Shown here piece by piece: positions 15,238 to 25,348 of a stretch of 30,627 nt of DNA (position 1 is the first letter of the stretch; each line of letters starts with the position of its first letter). Source of the DNA: Ophryocystis elektroscirrha (taxonomy: Eukaryota > Apicomplexa > Conoidasida > Neogregarinorida > Ophryocystidae); the NCBI GenBank assembly GCA_030141585.1, contig JAQIFP010000027.1:28836-59462 (forward strand), given 5' to 3'. The position numbers and the translations under genes are program-made. Below the pieces are notes generated by a model. It was given only the letters and a program-made list of their open reading frames with translations. It did not search any database and was not told where the DNA came from.

Positions 15238-16368
15238 TTAGGAAACGCATTTTCTATGAACAACACTGGGACCAATTTCATCATATTCATCACGAGTAAT
15301 CCACATGGTGGAGAATGTAGATAAACTGGACAATATGGAGCCTCCAATCCATACAGAGAATTTTCTTTCAGGTGGAGCAATGACTTTGATTTGCATTGTT
15401 TGGGGTACAAGTTCAGTTAATTCTTTTGTCATTCTTTCTCCAATTCCCTCAAACATCGTGGTACCTCCAGAAAGGACTACATTAGAGTAGAGTTCACGTC
15501 GAATGTCTACATCACATTTCATAATTGAATCGAAAGTCGTAAAGTGGATTCCTTTGGCCTCTCTTCCTAGCATAGATGGTTGGAATAATCCTTCTGGACA
15601 TTCAAATCTCTCTTTTGAGACGGTAATCATGTTTCCATCTGGTAACTCGTATGTTTTATCGGAAGAATCAGATTCTTCAACTTTTTTAGTCTCTTCTTTA
15701 TAATCAAGTGCTATGTAGCACAATCGCTCTTTAATATCTCGAACAATTTCTTTTTCAGCAGACGTAGAGAAGGAATATCCTCTATGGTGTAGAATTTTCA
15801 TCATAAATTCGGTTAAATCTCTTCCTGCTAAGTCTAAGCGCATAACTGCATGTGGTAAAGAATATCCTTCATAAATAGGAACAGTATGTGTAACTCCGTC
15901 TCCTGAATCCATTACAATTCCTGTGGTACGTCCAGAGGCATACAGAGACAAAACAGCTTGAATAGACACATACGTAGCTGGACAAGCAAATGTTTGGAAC
16001 ATCATATCAATCATTTTCTCCCTGTTACTTTTCGGGTTTAAAGGAGCCTCCGTTAAAAGAACGGGATGTTCCTCTGGTGAGATTCTTAGCTCGTTATAAA
16101 ACGTATGATGCCATACTCTTTCCATATCATCCCAGTTCGTTATAATACCGTGTGCTATTGGATAGTGTAGTTGTAATACACCACGTTTCGATTGTGCTTC
16201 ATCTCCAACGTAACAATCTTTTTGCTCCATACCAACCATTATTCCTGCGTGCTTGGGACGTCCTATAATTGATGGAAATACATGCGAAGGAGCGTCTTCT
16301 CCAGCAATACCAGCTTTGACCATTCCAGATCCATTGTCAATAACTAAAGCTTGTGCTTCATCCGCCAT
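15238..16368 (-). CDS. ACT1: Actin
   Basis: Intronless, 376 aa, the normal length. N-terminus [20 protein letters not shown] with the phosphate loop DNGSG; later the second nucleotide loop [32 protein letters not shown] and C-terminus VVHRKCVS. Actin polymerises into filaments that myosin moves on. The segment ELPDGNMI and the FEGIGERM loop resemble alveolate actins rather than the animal/fungal YPGIADRM. Differences from most actins include [12 protein letters not shown] where ILTLKYPIEHGI is usual (the His corresponding to methylated His73 is kept, with Glu to Ala beside it), TFACPATYV for TFNTPAMYV, and two residues after the usual terminal Cys. It is divergent but apparently functional, and a conventional actin rather than an Arp. 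Confidence 0.98.
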   Translation of the reverse strand: MADEAQALVIDNGSGMVKAGIAGEDAPSHVFPSIIGRPKHAGIMVGMEQKDCYVGDEAQSKRGVLQLHYPIAHGIITNWDDMERVWHHTFYNELRISPEEHPVLLTEAPLNPKSNREKMIDMMFQTFACPATYVSIQAVLSLYASGRTTGIVMDSGDGVTHTVPIYEGYSLPHAVMRLDLAGRDLTEFMMKILHHRGYSFSTSAEKEIVRDIKERLCYIALDYKEETKKVEESDSSDKTYELPDGNMITVSKERFECPEGLFQPSMLGREAKGIHFTTFDSIMKCDVDIRRELYSNVVLSGGTTMFEGIGERMTKELTELVPQTMQIKVIAPPERKFSVWIGGSILSSLSTFSTMWITRDEYDEIGPSVVHRKCVS

Positions 16369-16418
16369 TTTCTACAATAAGGTCCATCTTTATATTCATT
16401 CTTAATATCTTTAATAAC

Positions 16419-16464
<46 letters not shown>

Positions 16465-17531
16465 AGTATTTAGAAATATTTGTAAACTTTATACTTTTAA
16501 TGACAGCCCCACAATCTTTAGCGTATACACACACATTGACAGATAAATACATGCAATACCTTGTACATATACAAATTAAAATTGAATATTATATTGCAGG
16601 AAAATTACTATTATATTTATATAACATCTATTTCCATGTTTCAACATGTTAATCTAAGTAATACTTAAATATATTCAGTATACAGTATGATATACAACCA
16701 ATACATAAAATTGTTTGTATAAAATAACTAGTTTAGAGGGGGAGTTCAAACAAAATAACAAAGTTATTCTGCATGCGAAATGAATACTAGAGCATTAATT
16801 ATGTATCGTTTATAATAGATCATCTAACTTGTATATTTTTAGATCTGTTTCAAAAATACGTACAAATATTTTACGAATTAAATCTAAGTTTTCGGAAGCT
16901 ATATTATCTTTCTGATGTATTATTACCTAATTATGAATAGAGTAACAAATATTAAAGGGGTTTAACCGAACAGCAAGATTAGCTTTTTTATTTATTTGAG
17001 GTATTAAAGCGTATCGTTTTGTGTCTGGTACACGTCTGCAAATATATACATGCAGTTGTTAGACACATGCATGTGTGCATGAATGACGTGTACATAGCTT
17101 GCATACTTATGTAAGCTACTGATGTAATAATATTATACCACGGTTTAATTATTTTAATCTAATTTTCCCATACAACTGCAGATACGTGTATATACGTAGT
17201 TCAAATAACAATTAAATTATTAGGTACATAGTATTTTTTTATATATAAATATACAAAGAAAATAAGTTATTTACATTTAATTAAATATATAATGATTAAT
17301 CGTGATTAAATAGAAAAATTATAATCCTCAGAACTACTAAATATATGTATTTTATTATTTTCTATCATACATTATTTGGTCTTTAACTATTATTTATTTT
17401 TTTTCATGATTTTATAGTAAAAATATTTATTTGGGATGATATATATATATACGTAATAGAAAAACAGATTATATACAGGTGAGTAAAACTGTTATTAGAG
17501 CTTGACTAGTCCCAACTGATTATAACGAAAA
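16369..17531. promoter_or_regulatory. Divergent intergenic region between actin and RPS13
   Basis: About 1.16 kb carrying the promoters of actin (-) and RPS13 (+). A TA run lies at 16422-16460. A minus-strand frame at 16810-17035, listed separately, is the only possible coding content noticed. The pre-ATG segment of RPS13 contains an aggtgagt-like splice donor at about 17478, which might mark a 5'-UTR intron. Confidence 0.4.
16810..17035 (-). CDS. Possible exon(s) of an unidentified gene
   Basis: A minus-strand frame of about 75 codons begins after a good acceptor (tatatttgcag), runs RVPDTKRYALIPQI, then NKKANLAVRL, and ends ENLDLIRKIFVRIFETDL shortly before TAA at 16810-16812. One TAG (16927-16929) interrupts it. 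As elsewhere in this window, a short intron in multiples of three could remove the stop: a 45-nt or 60-nt GT...AG interval starting at the Val codon after NLA fits. Amino-acid composition looks protein-like and is less AT-driven than its surroundings. No start codon exon and no homologue are recognised. It could be a small gene between actin and RPS13 or a chance frame. Confidence 0.28.
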
Positions 17532-18057
17532 ATGGGTCGTATGTACGGACGTGGAAAAGGAATTTCCAGCTCGGTGCTGCCTTATCGAAGAAAACCACCT
17601 ACTTGGGTTCGAGTGAAAGCTGGAGATGTTGAGGAATCAATTGCTCGACTAGCTCGAAAAGGTTTGACACCATCGGCAATTGGTGTTAGTCTTCGGGATT
17701 CTCAAGGTATCCCACAAGTAAAAGCAATAACTGGACAAAAGATTCTTCGTATATTGAAGAAACAAGGTAATAATTAAAAAAAAAAATATTATTATTGACA
17801 GGATTGGCTCCCTCCATACCAGAAGATTTATACTATCTTATAAAAAAAGCAGTTTCTATGAGAAAGCATTTAGAAACCAATCACAAGGATACTGATTCCA
17901 AATTTCGCTTAATTTTAGTGGAATCTCGTATTCATAGATTAGCTCGTTATTATAAAAGAAAAAAACAGCTACCAGCTACTTGGAAATAGTAAGATTTTTT
18001 TTTTTTTTTTATTTGTTTCTTAGTTTATCTAATAAAGCTTCCACTTTGATAGCCTAG
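17532..18057 (+). CDS. RPS13: 40S ribosomal protein uS15 (RPS13)
   Basis: Three exons, 17532-17766, 17802-17988 and 18024-18057, with two 35-nt introns. They join to 151 aa, exactly the length usual for eukaryotic RPS13. N-terminus [20 protein letters not shown], then [29 protein letters not shown] and [18 protein letters not shown]. The last exon supplies [11 protein letters not shown], which matches the conserved family C-terminus and would be lost if the second intron were overlooked, since the exon-2 frame stops at once with WK and TAG. uS15 binds the central domain of the 18S rRNA in the small subunit. The stop is only 53 bp before the next gene's start. Confidence 0.97.
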
Positions 18058-18110
18058 TTTTTTTCTTATAATTTTTAAAACATGCTGAACCTATTACATT
18101 AACTTAGTCA

Positions 18111-21100
18111 ATGTTGAGTTTCTTTAGGATAAATAAAAAAACACAATATTATAAAGATTTAAACACTATAAAACATGTCTTAGGGTTTTTTTATATATTG
18201 ACTTTTTTTTTTATTGCCTCCATATCTCTAAGAAACAAAGTTGGCTCGAAAACTTTGGTTTTAAAAAGTACTAGAATGGACACTCGAAATGATGCTATAA
18301 TCTTTGAAGGTATAATGTGTATATATATGCAATTATTTAAATGAAGGACCCCATTTCAAAATTATCCAATTTACTCCCACTTCAATGAACATCAACACCC
18401 TCAGCACAGACTTTTATCTTTGTATTCACGGACACCGCGGGAGCCCGTATCAATTTAAGACTTTTTGCAGATCTGTAAGGGATAAAATCTGCATAGCTAT
18501 AGATTTGAATCACATGCCGACTGCAAGCAAGAACTCTCTTATTGTATATCAGGCAATTACTTTTTTTTTTTTTTTTCATAATTTTTTAGAGTGAGCATAT
18601 AATAAATTTTATTTTATCTAGAGCTCCTTTTAATCAACATGTAAGAATTTAATGTATTTGTTCTAGCCTTTTTTCTAGGCTATATTAGTTGGGCATTCTA
18701 TTGGTGGTTTCGTAGCATTGCGAGCCGCACTCGACATTCGAGTGATGCGTTATATAGTCAGAGTTGCCCTCATAAATACCCCTTATCAAGATGACTTTAT
18801 ATCCATGTCATGGTCCTATTTTATAATTGAACAAGATATAAAGGCGAAGCTTCTTAAATATAAAAATTTAACCATTCCCTCATTTCCAATCACATCCATA
18901 AGTTCAGGACATTTATCCATGTACCACCCTTACAACACAATTATACCTTTATTATCAAATTTATCCAGTTACAAACACTTTTTCACTATGGAAAAGTTTG
19001 ATCACAATACTATTTTGAAAGAGCACAGCGACTTACCAACTTTTATATTTAAGGTTGGTATTAACGAGCTACAAACAATCGATATTTCAAGTGTTTGTAC
19101 CTCCTTAAAGTCTAAGCATTTTACAATTACATAACTTTAATATAATTAGCCACTCTACATACATACATACATAAATAATAAATAATAAATAATAAATAAT
19201 AAATAATAAATAATAAATAATAAATAATAAATAATAAATAATAAATAATAAATAATAAATAATAAATAATAAATAATAAATAATAAATAATAAATAATAA
19301 GTAATAAATAATAATAATACTGTAATATTATATTATATTATATAAAAATATATTGTAAATATATATATATATATATATAGTTTTATTTATTTATGTATTT
19401 ATATTTACATACATGTATACATATTTATACATATAGATACACATTTATATACATGTATACATGTATATGTATATATATAGATATATACATATATGTGTAT
19501 TTTTGTTTATAAGTACATATGTATATATGTATGAATATATAATTATGTATTTATGTGTATATTTATGTATATGTATATGTATATATATGTATACACATAT
19601 ATATACATGTAGATGTAAATATCCTATATGTATATATATATATATGTAAATGATATTATCTCTAGATTAATCATGTGTGAATATATAGATGTGTAAGTTT
19701 ATGTATTCATGTATATATATATTCTTATTTATTATATATTTTTCTTATATATATAATCCTTTTTTTTTTTACAAAAGGAACGTATTATAAATAAAATTCA
19801 CTTAAAAGTACCAAGTTCGAAGGGCTGGTATAGATTTAGAAGCAAAACTCTTTTCACAACAGTAAATAACAATTTCTCACATTATATTACTATAAAAAAT
19901 TCATATTCTCCATATGTGTTGGAATATAGTATAAATTTGTCTAATTATAACCCTCATTATATACTGGTTGACGCGCTGGACAACATTTATGGTATTAATC
20001 ATGAAGAATTGTATTTGCATACTACAAGTAACAGTTATGGGCAAAATATATTAAAGTTGAGGTCAGATCAAAACATTTTCCTTGCAGCGGCTATATCAAA
20101 TCCTTATAAAAACGTGAGAATTTTATTCATTTTCTTGAAACCAGCTCCAGATTCCCTTCCCATAGAAGTTTCAGTAAGACCCTTATTACTAAGCACCATA
20201 TATAACTCTTACCAAAAAAATAGATTACTATTAGTAAAGTTCATAGCAACCTTGATCCTTACATACACATACATAATTAACTGGGAACTTTTACTTGGAA
20301 CGAATAATATGCGTCATATGTATATTATAGTACCTTTATTACTCTGTATATTGATTTTCAAGTCAATCGACTTGATAGGATACATATTTATAATTTATGG
20401 TATTTCTTTGGTATATATAGCAATATATTTATTGACGGGAGTTTTATTCCAAAATAAAACACTTCCCTCCTTTTATAACGATTCAGTGATGAAAAATAAA
20501 ATATATTTCCTTAGTTTGTGCATTCTATTTTTTTTAATGTCTCCCACCGTATTTATGATTTTACTTACAATCCTAAGTATCAATATTATGACACATGGTG
20601 TAATGAACCCCTTCAAAAATTCTATTAATTGCGATTTATATGAAAATATTAAAAAAAAATACAATCTCCGTTTAAGTCTATTATTATTAGCTCATTTAAT
20701 ATCTTTATTTATAAATAGGTCACACGAAATAGTTTCTTTGGTTGAAGATGTTCGAATATTATCTAAAAACTATAGTTTATTCAAAAACGATTCCATTATA
20801 TTAACGCTATGGTATCATATCACAGATGATCCTCAAAAGTTTATAACCCCTTTATTTTTTTTATTTGTGAATAATATAACGTTTATTGGGTCTTTATTTT
20901 TTTTATTACAGAGATGCTGCTATAGTTTCAACTACTTCAAATATTTATATTCCTTGAATTATACCCATAATCAAATTCACGTTTTTTACGTATCGCTATT
21001 AGCGCTCTTTTTTTTGGTAAGAGTTAGTAGGAGAATTTAATTTTATTAAATACAACTATATAAATTAATTTCAATATTAAATTTAAATCTTAATATTATT

Positions 21101-22027
21101 TATAATACTATAATCCATTATACTTATACATATTAAATTAATCAATATTGCATTCAACTCTAGCTTTATATATAAAGTATCATTATTACTATTATATATA
21201 TATACATGTATATATAATATATATATATATGCATATATAATATATGTATAATTAATATATATATAGGTATATATGATATAATAATATGTATATATGATAT
21301 GTATAAATTTAAATAATATATATATATGTATATATAATATACATAAGTATATATAATATACATATGTATATATAATATATATGTATATATAATATACATA
21401 TATATATAATATATATATGTATATATTATAATATACATATGTATATATAATATATATATGTATATATTATAATATACATATGTATATATAATATATATAT
21501 GTATATATTATAATATATATATGTATATATAATAGATATATATATGTATATATAATAGATATATGTATATATGTTATATGACGTATATATGTATATTAGA
21601 TAATATTTATTATAGTTTCTATATGAAAAGTTTAATATTAAAAGAAGAAGTTCAGTGAAACACTGATGAAAGTTATATACAAACCTCTATGTTGCACTTT
21701 ATGTATTATGCACGAGGTTAATAATAATAAGTATACGTTTATACTGTAGATGAAATATACAGAAGTATTTATTTAATTTTTCTAATAATAAATGTGCAGA
21801 CTGTTTTACAGTTTTTTATATTGAATTGCTTAAGAACTTCTTCGTCTGGACTGCTTATAGATTTAGCGTTACAATTAGCATTATTTATCAACTGCATATG
21901 GACTCCGCATTATGATTTACGCAAACTAGTGGAATTCAAAACTAAAAATATGGATGCATTTATTGGCATCTTTTGCTTATTGTTTTCTTTTATATTTTAT
22001 TTATTATTGCACTACTACTTTAGTTAA
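18111..22027 (+). CDS. PGAP1: PGAP1/Bst1-like GPI inositol-deacylase
   Basis: Exons 18111-18309, 18347-18543, 18590-18640, 18679 to about 19053 or 19092, 19778-21016 and 21800-22027. Family role: ER lipase that removes the acyl chain from GPI-inositol before export of GPI-anchored proteins. N-terminal membrane segment (VLGFFYILTFFFIASI), then the alpha/beta-hydrolase part: FYLCIHGHRGSPYQF (oxyanion region), ILVGHSIGGFVALRAAL with the nucleophile Ser, and SSGHLSMYHPYN, whose His aligns with the family DHLS. The C-terminal half is a beta-rich ER-lumenal segment followed by many hydrophobic helices, the last in the final exon (FIGIFCLLFSFIFYLLLHYY). Micro-introns of 37, 46 and 38 nt contrast with two long ones (about 0.7 and 0.78 kb) full of repeats. 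The donor of the fourth intron is not resolved; two phase-0 GT sites (GTTGGT at 19054, GTTTGT at 19093) fit. Total about 770-785 aa. Confidence 0.82.
19164..19315. repeat. 7-bp tandem array (AAATAAT)n
   Basis: After a short (ACAT)n tract, the unit aaataat is repeated about 20 times with hardly a change, ending in ataataat. It lies in the long intron of the PGAP1-like gene and is followed by roughly 400 bp of TA/TGTA microsatellite. Confidence 0.95.
21180..21600. repeat. TA-rich array with higher-order ~41-bp unit
   Basis: Alternating tatata, atgtata and aatata blocks fill part of intron 21017-21799. Between about 21420 and 21530 a longer unit (catatgtatatataatatat followed by atatgtatatattataatat) recurs almost exactly, so there is a second level of periodicity. 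Confidence 0.85.
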
Positions 22028-22169
22028 AAAAAAAAAAAAAAAAAACCTTATTAGCTATTCTTTAGCTTTATTTACTTGATAGTGTTGCAAATGCAACTGG
22101 TTTAGAATATATTGGTGAATAAGCGCATAAATACTTATTAAACAATTTTCCTAGGCATAGTAATTAAAT

Positions 22170-24076
22170 ATGAAAAGTGATGAAAAATCGGAATCTTTGC
22201 TTAAAACAGCAATAAAAAAAGGGCTTGTTGTAGAAGATCGCTTAAAAGGTATAAAAAAAAAAAAAATATTTTTTAGTGTTTGAGCGGTGGAAATACCCGT
22301 CTATAGCAAAATTACTTTCATGCAATGAAAAGTTTTCGTCTTTAAGATCAATAATAAAAGATTTAGAGGTCATTTTAAAACATACTTTAAATTTTACAGA
22401 TCAACGGTTTACAATTTTTAAATGGAGCAAGGTTATTTTACGCAAATTCAAACTGTTTTTTAAAGGTCAAATGTATTACCGTTATGGTGTTATAATCTGG
22501 ATGACGATTCCAAGTAATATTGCATATATAAACAATGCTTGTTGCACTTTTTACATGAAAACATGATTACTAATAAAAAGCAATTATAAAAAAAAAAAAG
22601 TACTTTTTTTTTTTACCGATGATAATGTTTCAAAAAACACAGTTAATTTACTATTAGGAAACTTTATCGCGATTTCTGCCAAGAAATTGAATCTTATATT
22701 CAAAACGACAATAAGTTAAATGATATTGATTCAGATGATTCTCTTGAATCTGAATCAACAATCAAAAAAATTAAACGATCCTCTTTGCCCATTTTTGGTC
22801 GAAAAATAAGAAAAAGCCCAACCCGACATCGAAAAAGTACTACCCATATAAAGCCTTTAAATGAATTTTTCCTTCCTAATCTTACGAATCCAGTAAGGTT
22901 TTAAAAAAAAATAAAAAAAAAAAGTATCATAATTTTACATAGAATGCTGAAGATGAAGTTTTAGAGACTAAAGAAGAGGACGAATGTGAACGAATTGATG
23001 AGCCTTACAGAAAAAAAAGAAACATTTCAACTAGTGAACATATCGGTGTTAAGTCAGTACAAAAAGAAGAACTTTTAAAACAAGAAGAAACAGGTAAGAA
23101 ACTTCAAATTGATAGTCAAAAACTCAATCATACAGTAGATGCTATAAGCATAAAAAAAGAAGAAAAAATGAATAAGCGTATAAAAGAAAAAGAAAAAAGT
23201 TTAAAAGAAAAAGAAAAAGACCCATTAAAAAAAAAAGACTTTTTAAAAAAAGCAATAAATCAAGATCAAACCAAGAAAACTATAAATACAAAATTTAAGC
23301 GCATGAGTTACAGTTGTGGGAAAGATAATAATATTGATATTAAGCTAAAGAAAATGTTTGCTAATTTATTTGAGTTGAATGATTCGTTTACAAAAAAGGA
23401 TAAATCAGTGCGATTAGCATCTAAGCATTCAAAAACTATAGATTATCTTATTGTTCCAGATTCACTACTAAGACCAACATTGAAGGTAATATACCTTTTT
23501 TTTTTTTTTTTAATGCATACCCACAGGTTTTACGTTGTTTAGTATATAGGAATTACATACTAAAAGTAACATTTATAGAAGAAGCCATAAAAAACCAAGT
23601 ACTTTTTTTTTTTTTAAATTATGATGTAGAAATGGCCGAATCCTGAAGAACATGAACATAATAGATGGCCAAAATTAGCAAGCAGATGTAATAGTCTTTT
23701 AAAAAATGTTAAATTTACTACATATGGTAATTTTTCAAATCTGTATTTGAGGGATACTAATATAATTGAATTGGTAAAATACTTGTTATATTTTATTAAG
23801 AAATAGGTTGTTGCATTAGGAGGTAATTATGTTAGCCAAAATGCAATAAAAAAGGCTCATATAGTTATAGCATCTGACACACTGTCATTAAAAGAAGAAA
23901 AAATGATTCAAACCATAATAAATCAGAGTTCAACTGATGAACTTGATACAGAAAACTTTTCAGGATTAAAACTTCCATTAATATTAACATTATCTTGGTT
24001 ATTTGATACTATTATTAACTGGAAAATTCATTACAATGATTCACGTTATATTCATCCAAAAGCGTTAAATTGCTAA
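22170..24076 (+). CDS. Protein with C-terminal BRCT domain
   Basis: Seven exons: 22170-22248, 22277-22472, 22658-22892, 22943-23485, 23527-23598, 23630-23773, 23807-24076; 512 aa. Introns are 28, 185, 50, 41, 31 and 33 nt. The N-terminal ~110 residues look helical and globular (VFERWKYPSIAKLLSCNEKF). The middle is acidic then strongly basic with KEKEK repeats, and is probably disordered. The last ~150 residues have the BRCT pattern: LLKNVKFTTYG, then VVALGGNYVS with the Gly-Gly turn, AHIVIAS, the conserved Trp in LTLSWLFDTI and a final Tyr (SRYIHP). BRCT domains bind phosphoproteins or DNA ends in repair and checkpoint pathways. No catalytic domain of a ligase, polymerase, RFC1 or PARP is present. 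A second BRCT repeat may be hidden in the segment VLRCLVYRNYILKV. The donor of intron 2 (GTATTA) was chosen because it alone keeps the frame. Confidence 0.68.
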
Positions 24077-24206
24077 TTTCAAGAAAATCAGTATTTTTAG
24101 TAATTTTTTTTTAATCACTCGATAAAAATAAAAATTATGCAAATGGTGTTTTTACTACAAGGTTCACCCTGGTATTCCAGTAATAAATTAAAAAAAAATC
24201 CTAATA

Positions 24207-25345
24207 ATGAATAACACATCAATCACAGTATATAATGAAAATATGTCATCTTTTAATATTTTAAAAGGTAATTTTGGACTATAAAATGCATTTTTTCCCT
24301 CTCAGAGTTAAACCATGAAGAAACGCAAAAAACCAAATGCAATTCGTCAGATGATATGGATTTAGATAGTTCTGATAATGAGTCAATGAAGATTGAGAAA
24401 CGTAAAAAGTTTGTATCAAAATGGGACGTTGCTTTAAGAGATCCAACAAATTATTCGGTTTTTTATCAAAAGCCTTCATCATACGAGGATTTACTTATTA
24501 AGAATTATTCAAATGATAATTGTTTATACTACAAGCATAATTACATGGATTACAATAGACTGTATCACAATAAATTATTTATAGAGAATAATCAGCAAAA
24601 TAATATCACTAGTTGTTATCGTCCAAATTGTAATAATATTTCTGTTGTAAATTGCGTTGATTACTTGAATCCACCAATAGAACCGGTTCTGGTTCTGAAT
24701 ATGGCTTCAAACATCAGATATCTTGATTGTGAAAAACTTTCGGATGTAGCCGTTGTCACATCCGAAAGTTTTCCTGACAGTCCATTAGATAATAAAGTAA
24801 TACCAGTTACAAAGGAAGAAACGAAGGAAGTAAAAACTACGAATATTATAGAAAATATAAAGGAAAATGAACAGGAAGAAAAAGCCTTAACCAATTACAT
24901 AACAACGACTTGTGATACTTCAGAGGAAAAAGTGAATAAATCCATAAAAAAAAAGGAAAATCGATTTTCTCGAGATTTATGTTTCTTATATGAACATTTA
25001 ATTGATTCGGGTGCTAGTAAATTATTATTAGATGATTCGGGAAGAAAGAGACGTCGTTGCTTTATTCAAAGCTCTAAAAACCTACAAACTAATTCTCAAA
25101 AACAAGTTAAAAAAAAAGTTTTAAAGCCAAATATAAAAGGAAAAAACGTAAAAAAGCCAAATGGTTGTTCAAATGACTTCTTAAACCCTGGAAAATACAC
25201 ATTGATGAAAAATACTGTTAGTTTCGAGATAAAATGTAAAAGTAAATTAAATTTAAGCAATATTATTTTTGATATTGACCCTTTCGAGTTTTCAAATATA
25301 CTGGAAAATCGTTTTATTGAAGTATTAAATTTATTGAAGACATAA
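24207..25345 (+). CDS. Uncharacterised charged protein
   Basis: Two exons, 24207-24267 and 24306-25345 (38-nt intron), 366 aa. Visible: a Ser/Asp-rich acidic patch near the N-terminus (DMDLDSSDNES), then KWDVALRDPTNYSVF and an Asn/Tyr-rich segment, a Glu/Lys-rich stretch, a basic cluster (SGRKRRRCF) that could be a nuclear localisation signal, a Lys-rich run, and a folded-looking C-terminus (NIIFDIDPFEFSNILENRFI). No family is recognised. The nuclear-type composition and the neighbouring BRCT and GATA genes suggest a chromatin or nuclear protein, but this is only a guess. Its stop is 3 bp from the stop of the convergent GATA-finger gene. Confidence 0.7.
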
Positions 25346-25348
25346 ATT

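Noticed and set aside
17766..17991. Truncated RPS13 ending at WK
   Set aside because: The TAG overlaps a GTAAGA donor; a 35-nt intron leads to an exon encoding the conserved C-terminus.
19164..19315. CRISPR-like array
   Set aside because: A direct 7-bp tandem repeat with no spacers in a eukaryotic intron.
21166..21438. 90-codon Tyr/Ile minus-strand frame
   Set aside because: Generated by the TA-rich array inside the last PGAP1 intron.
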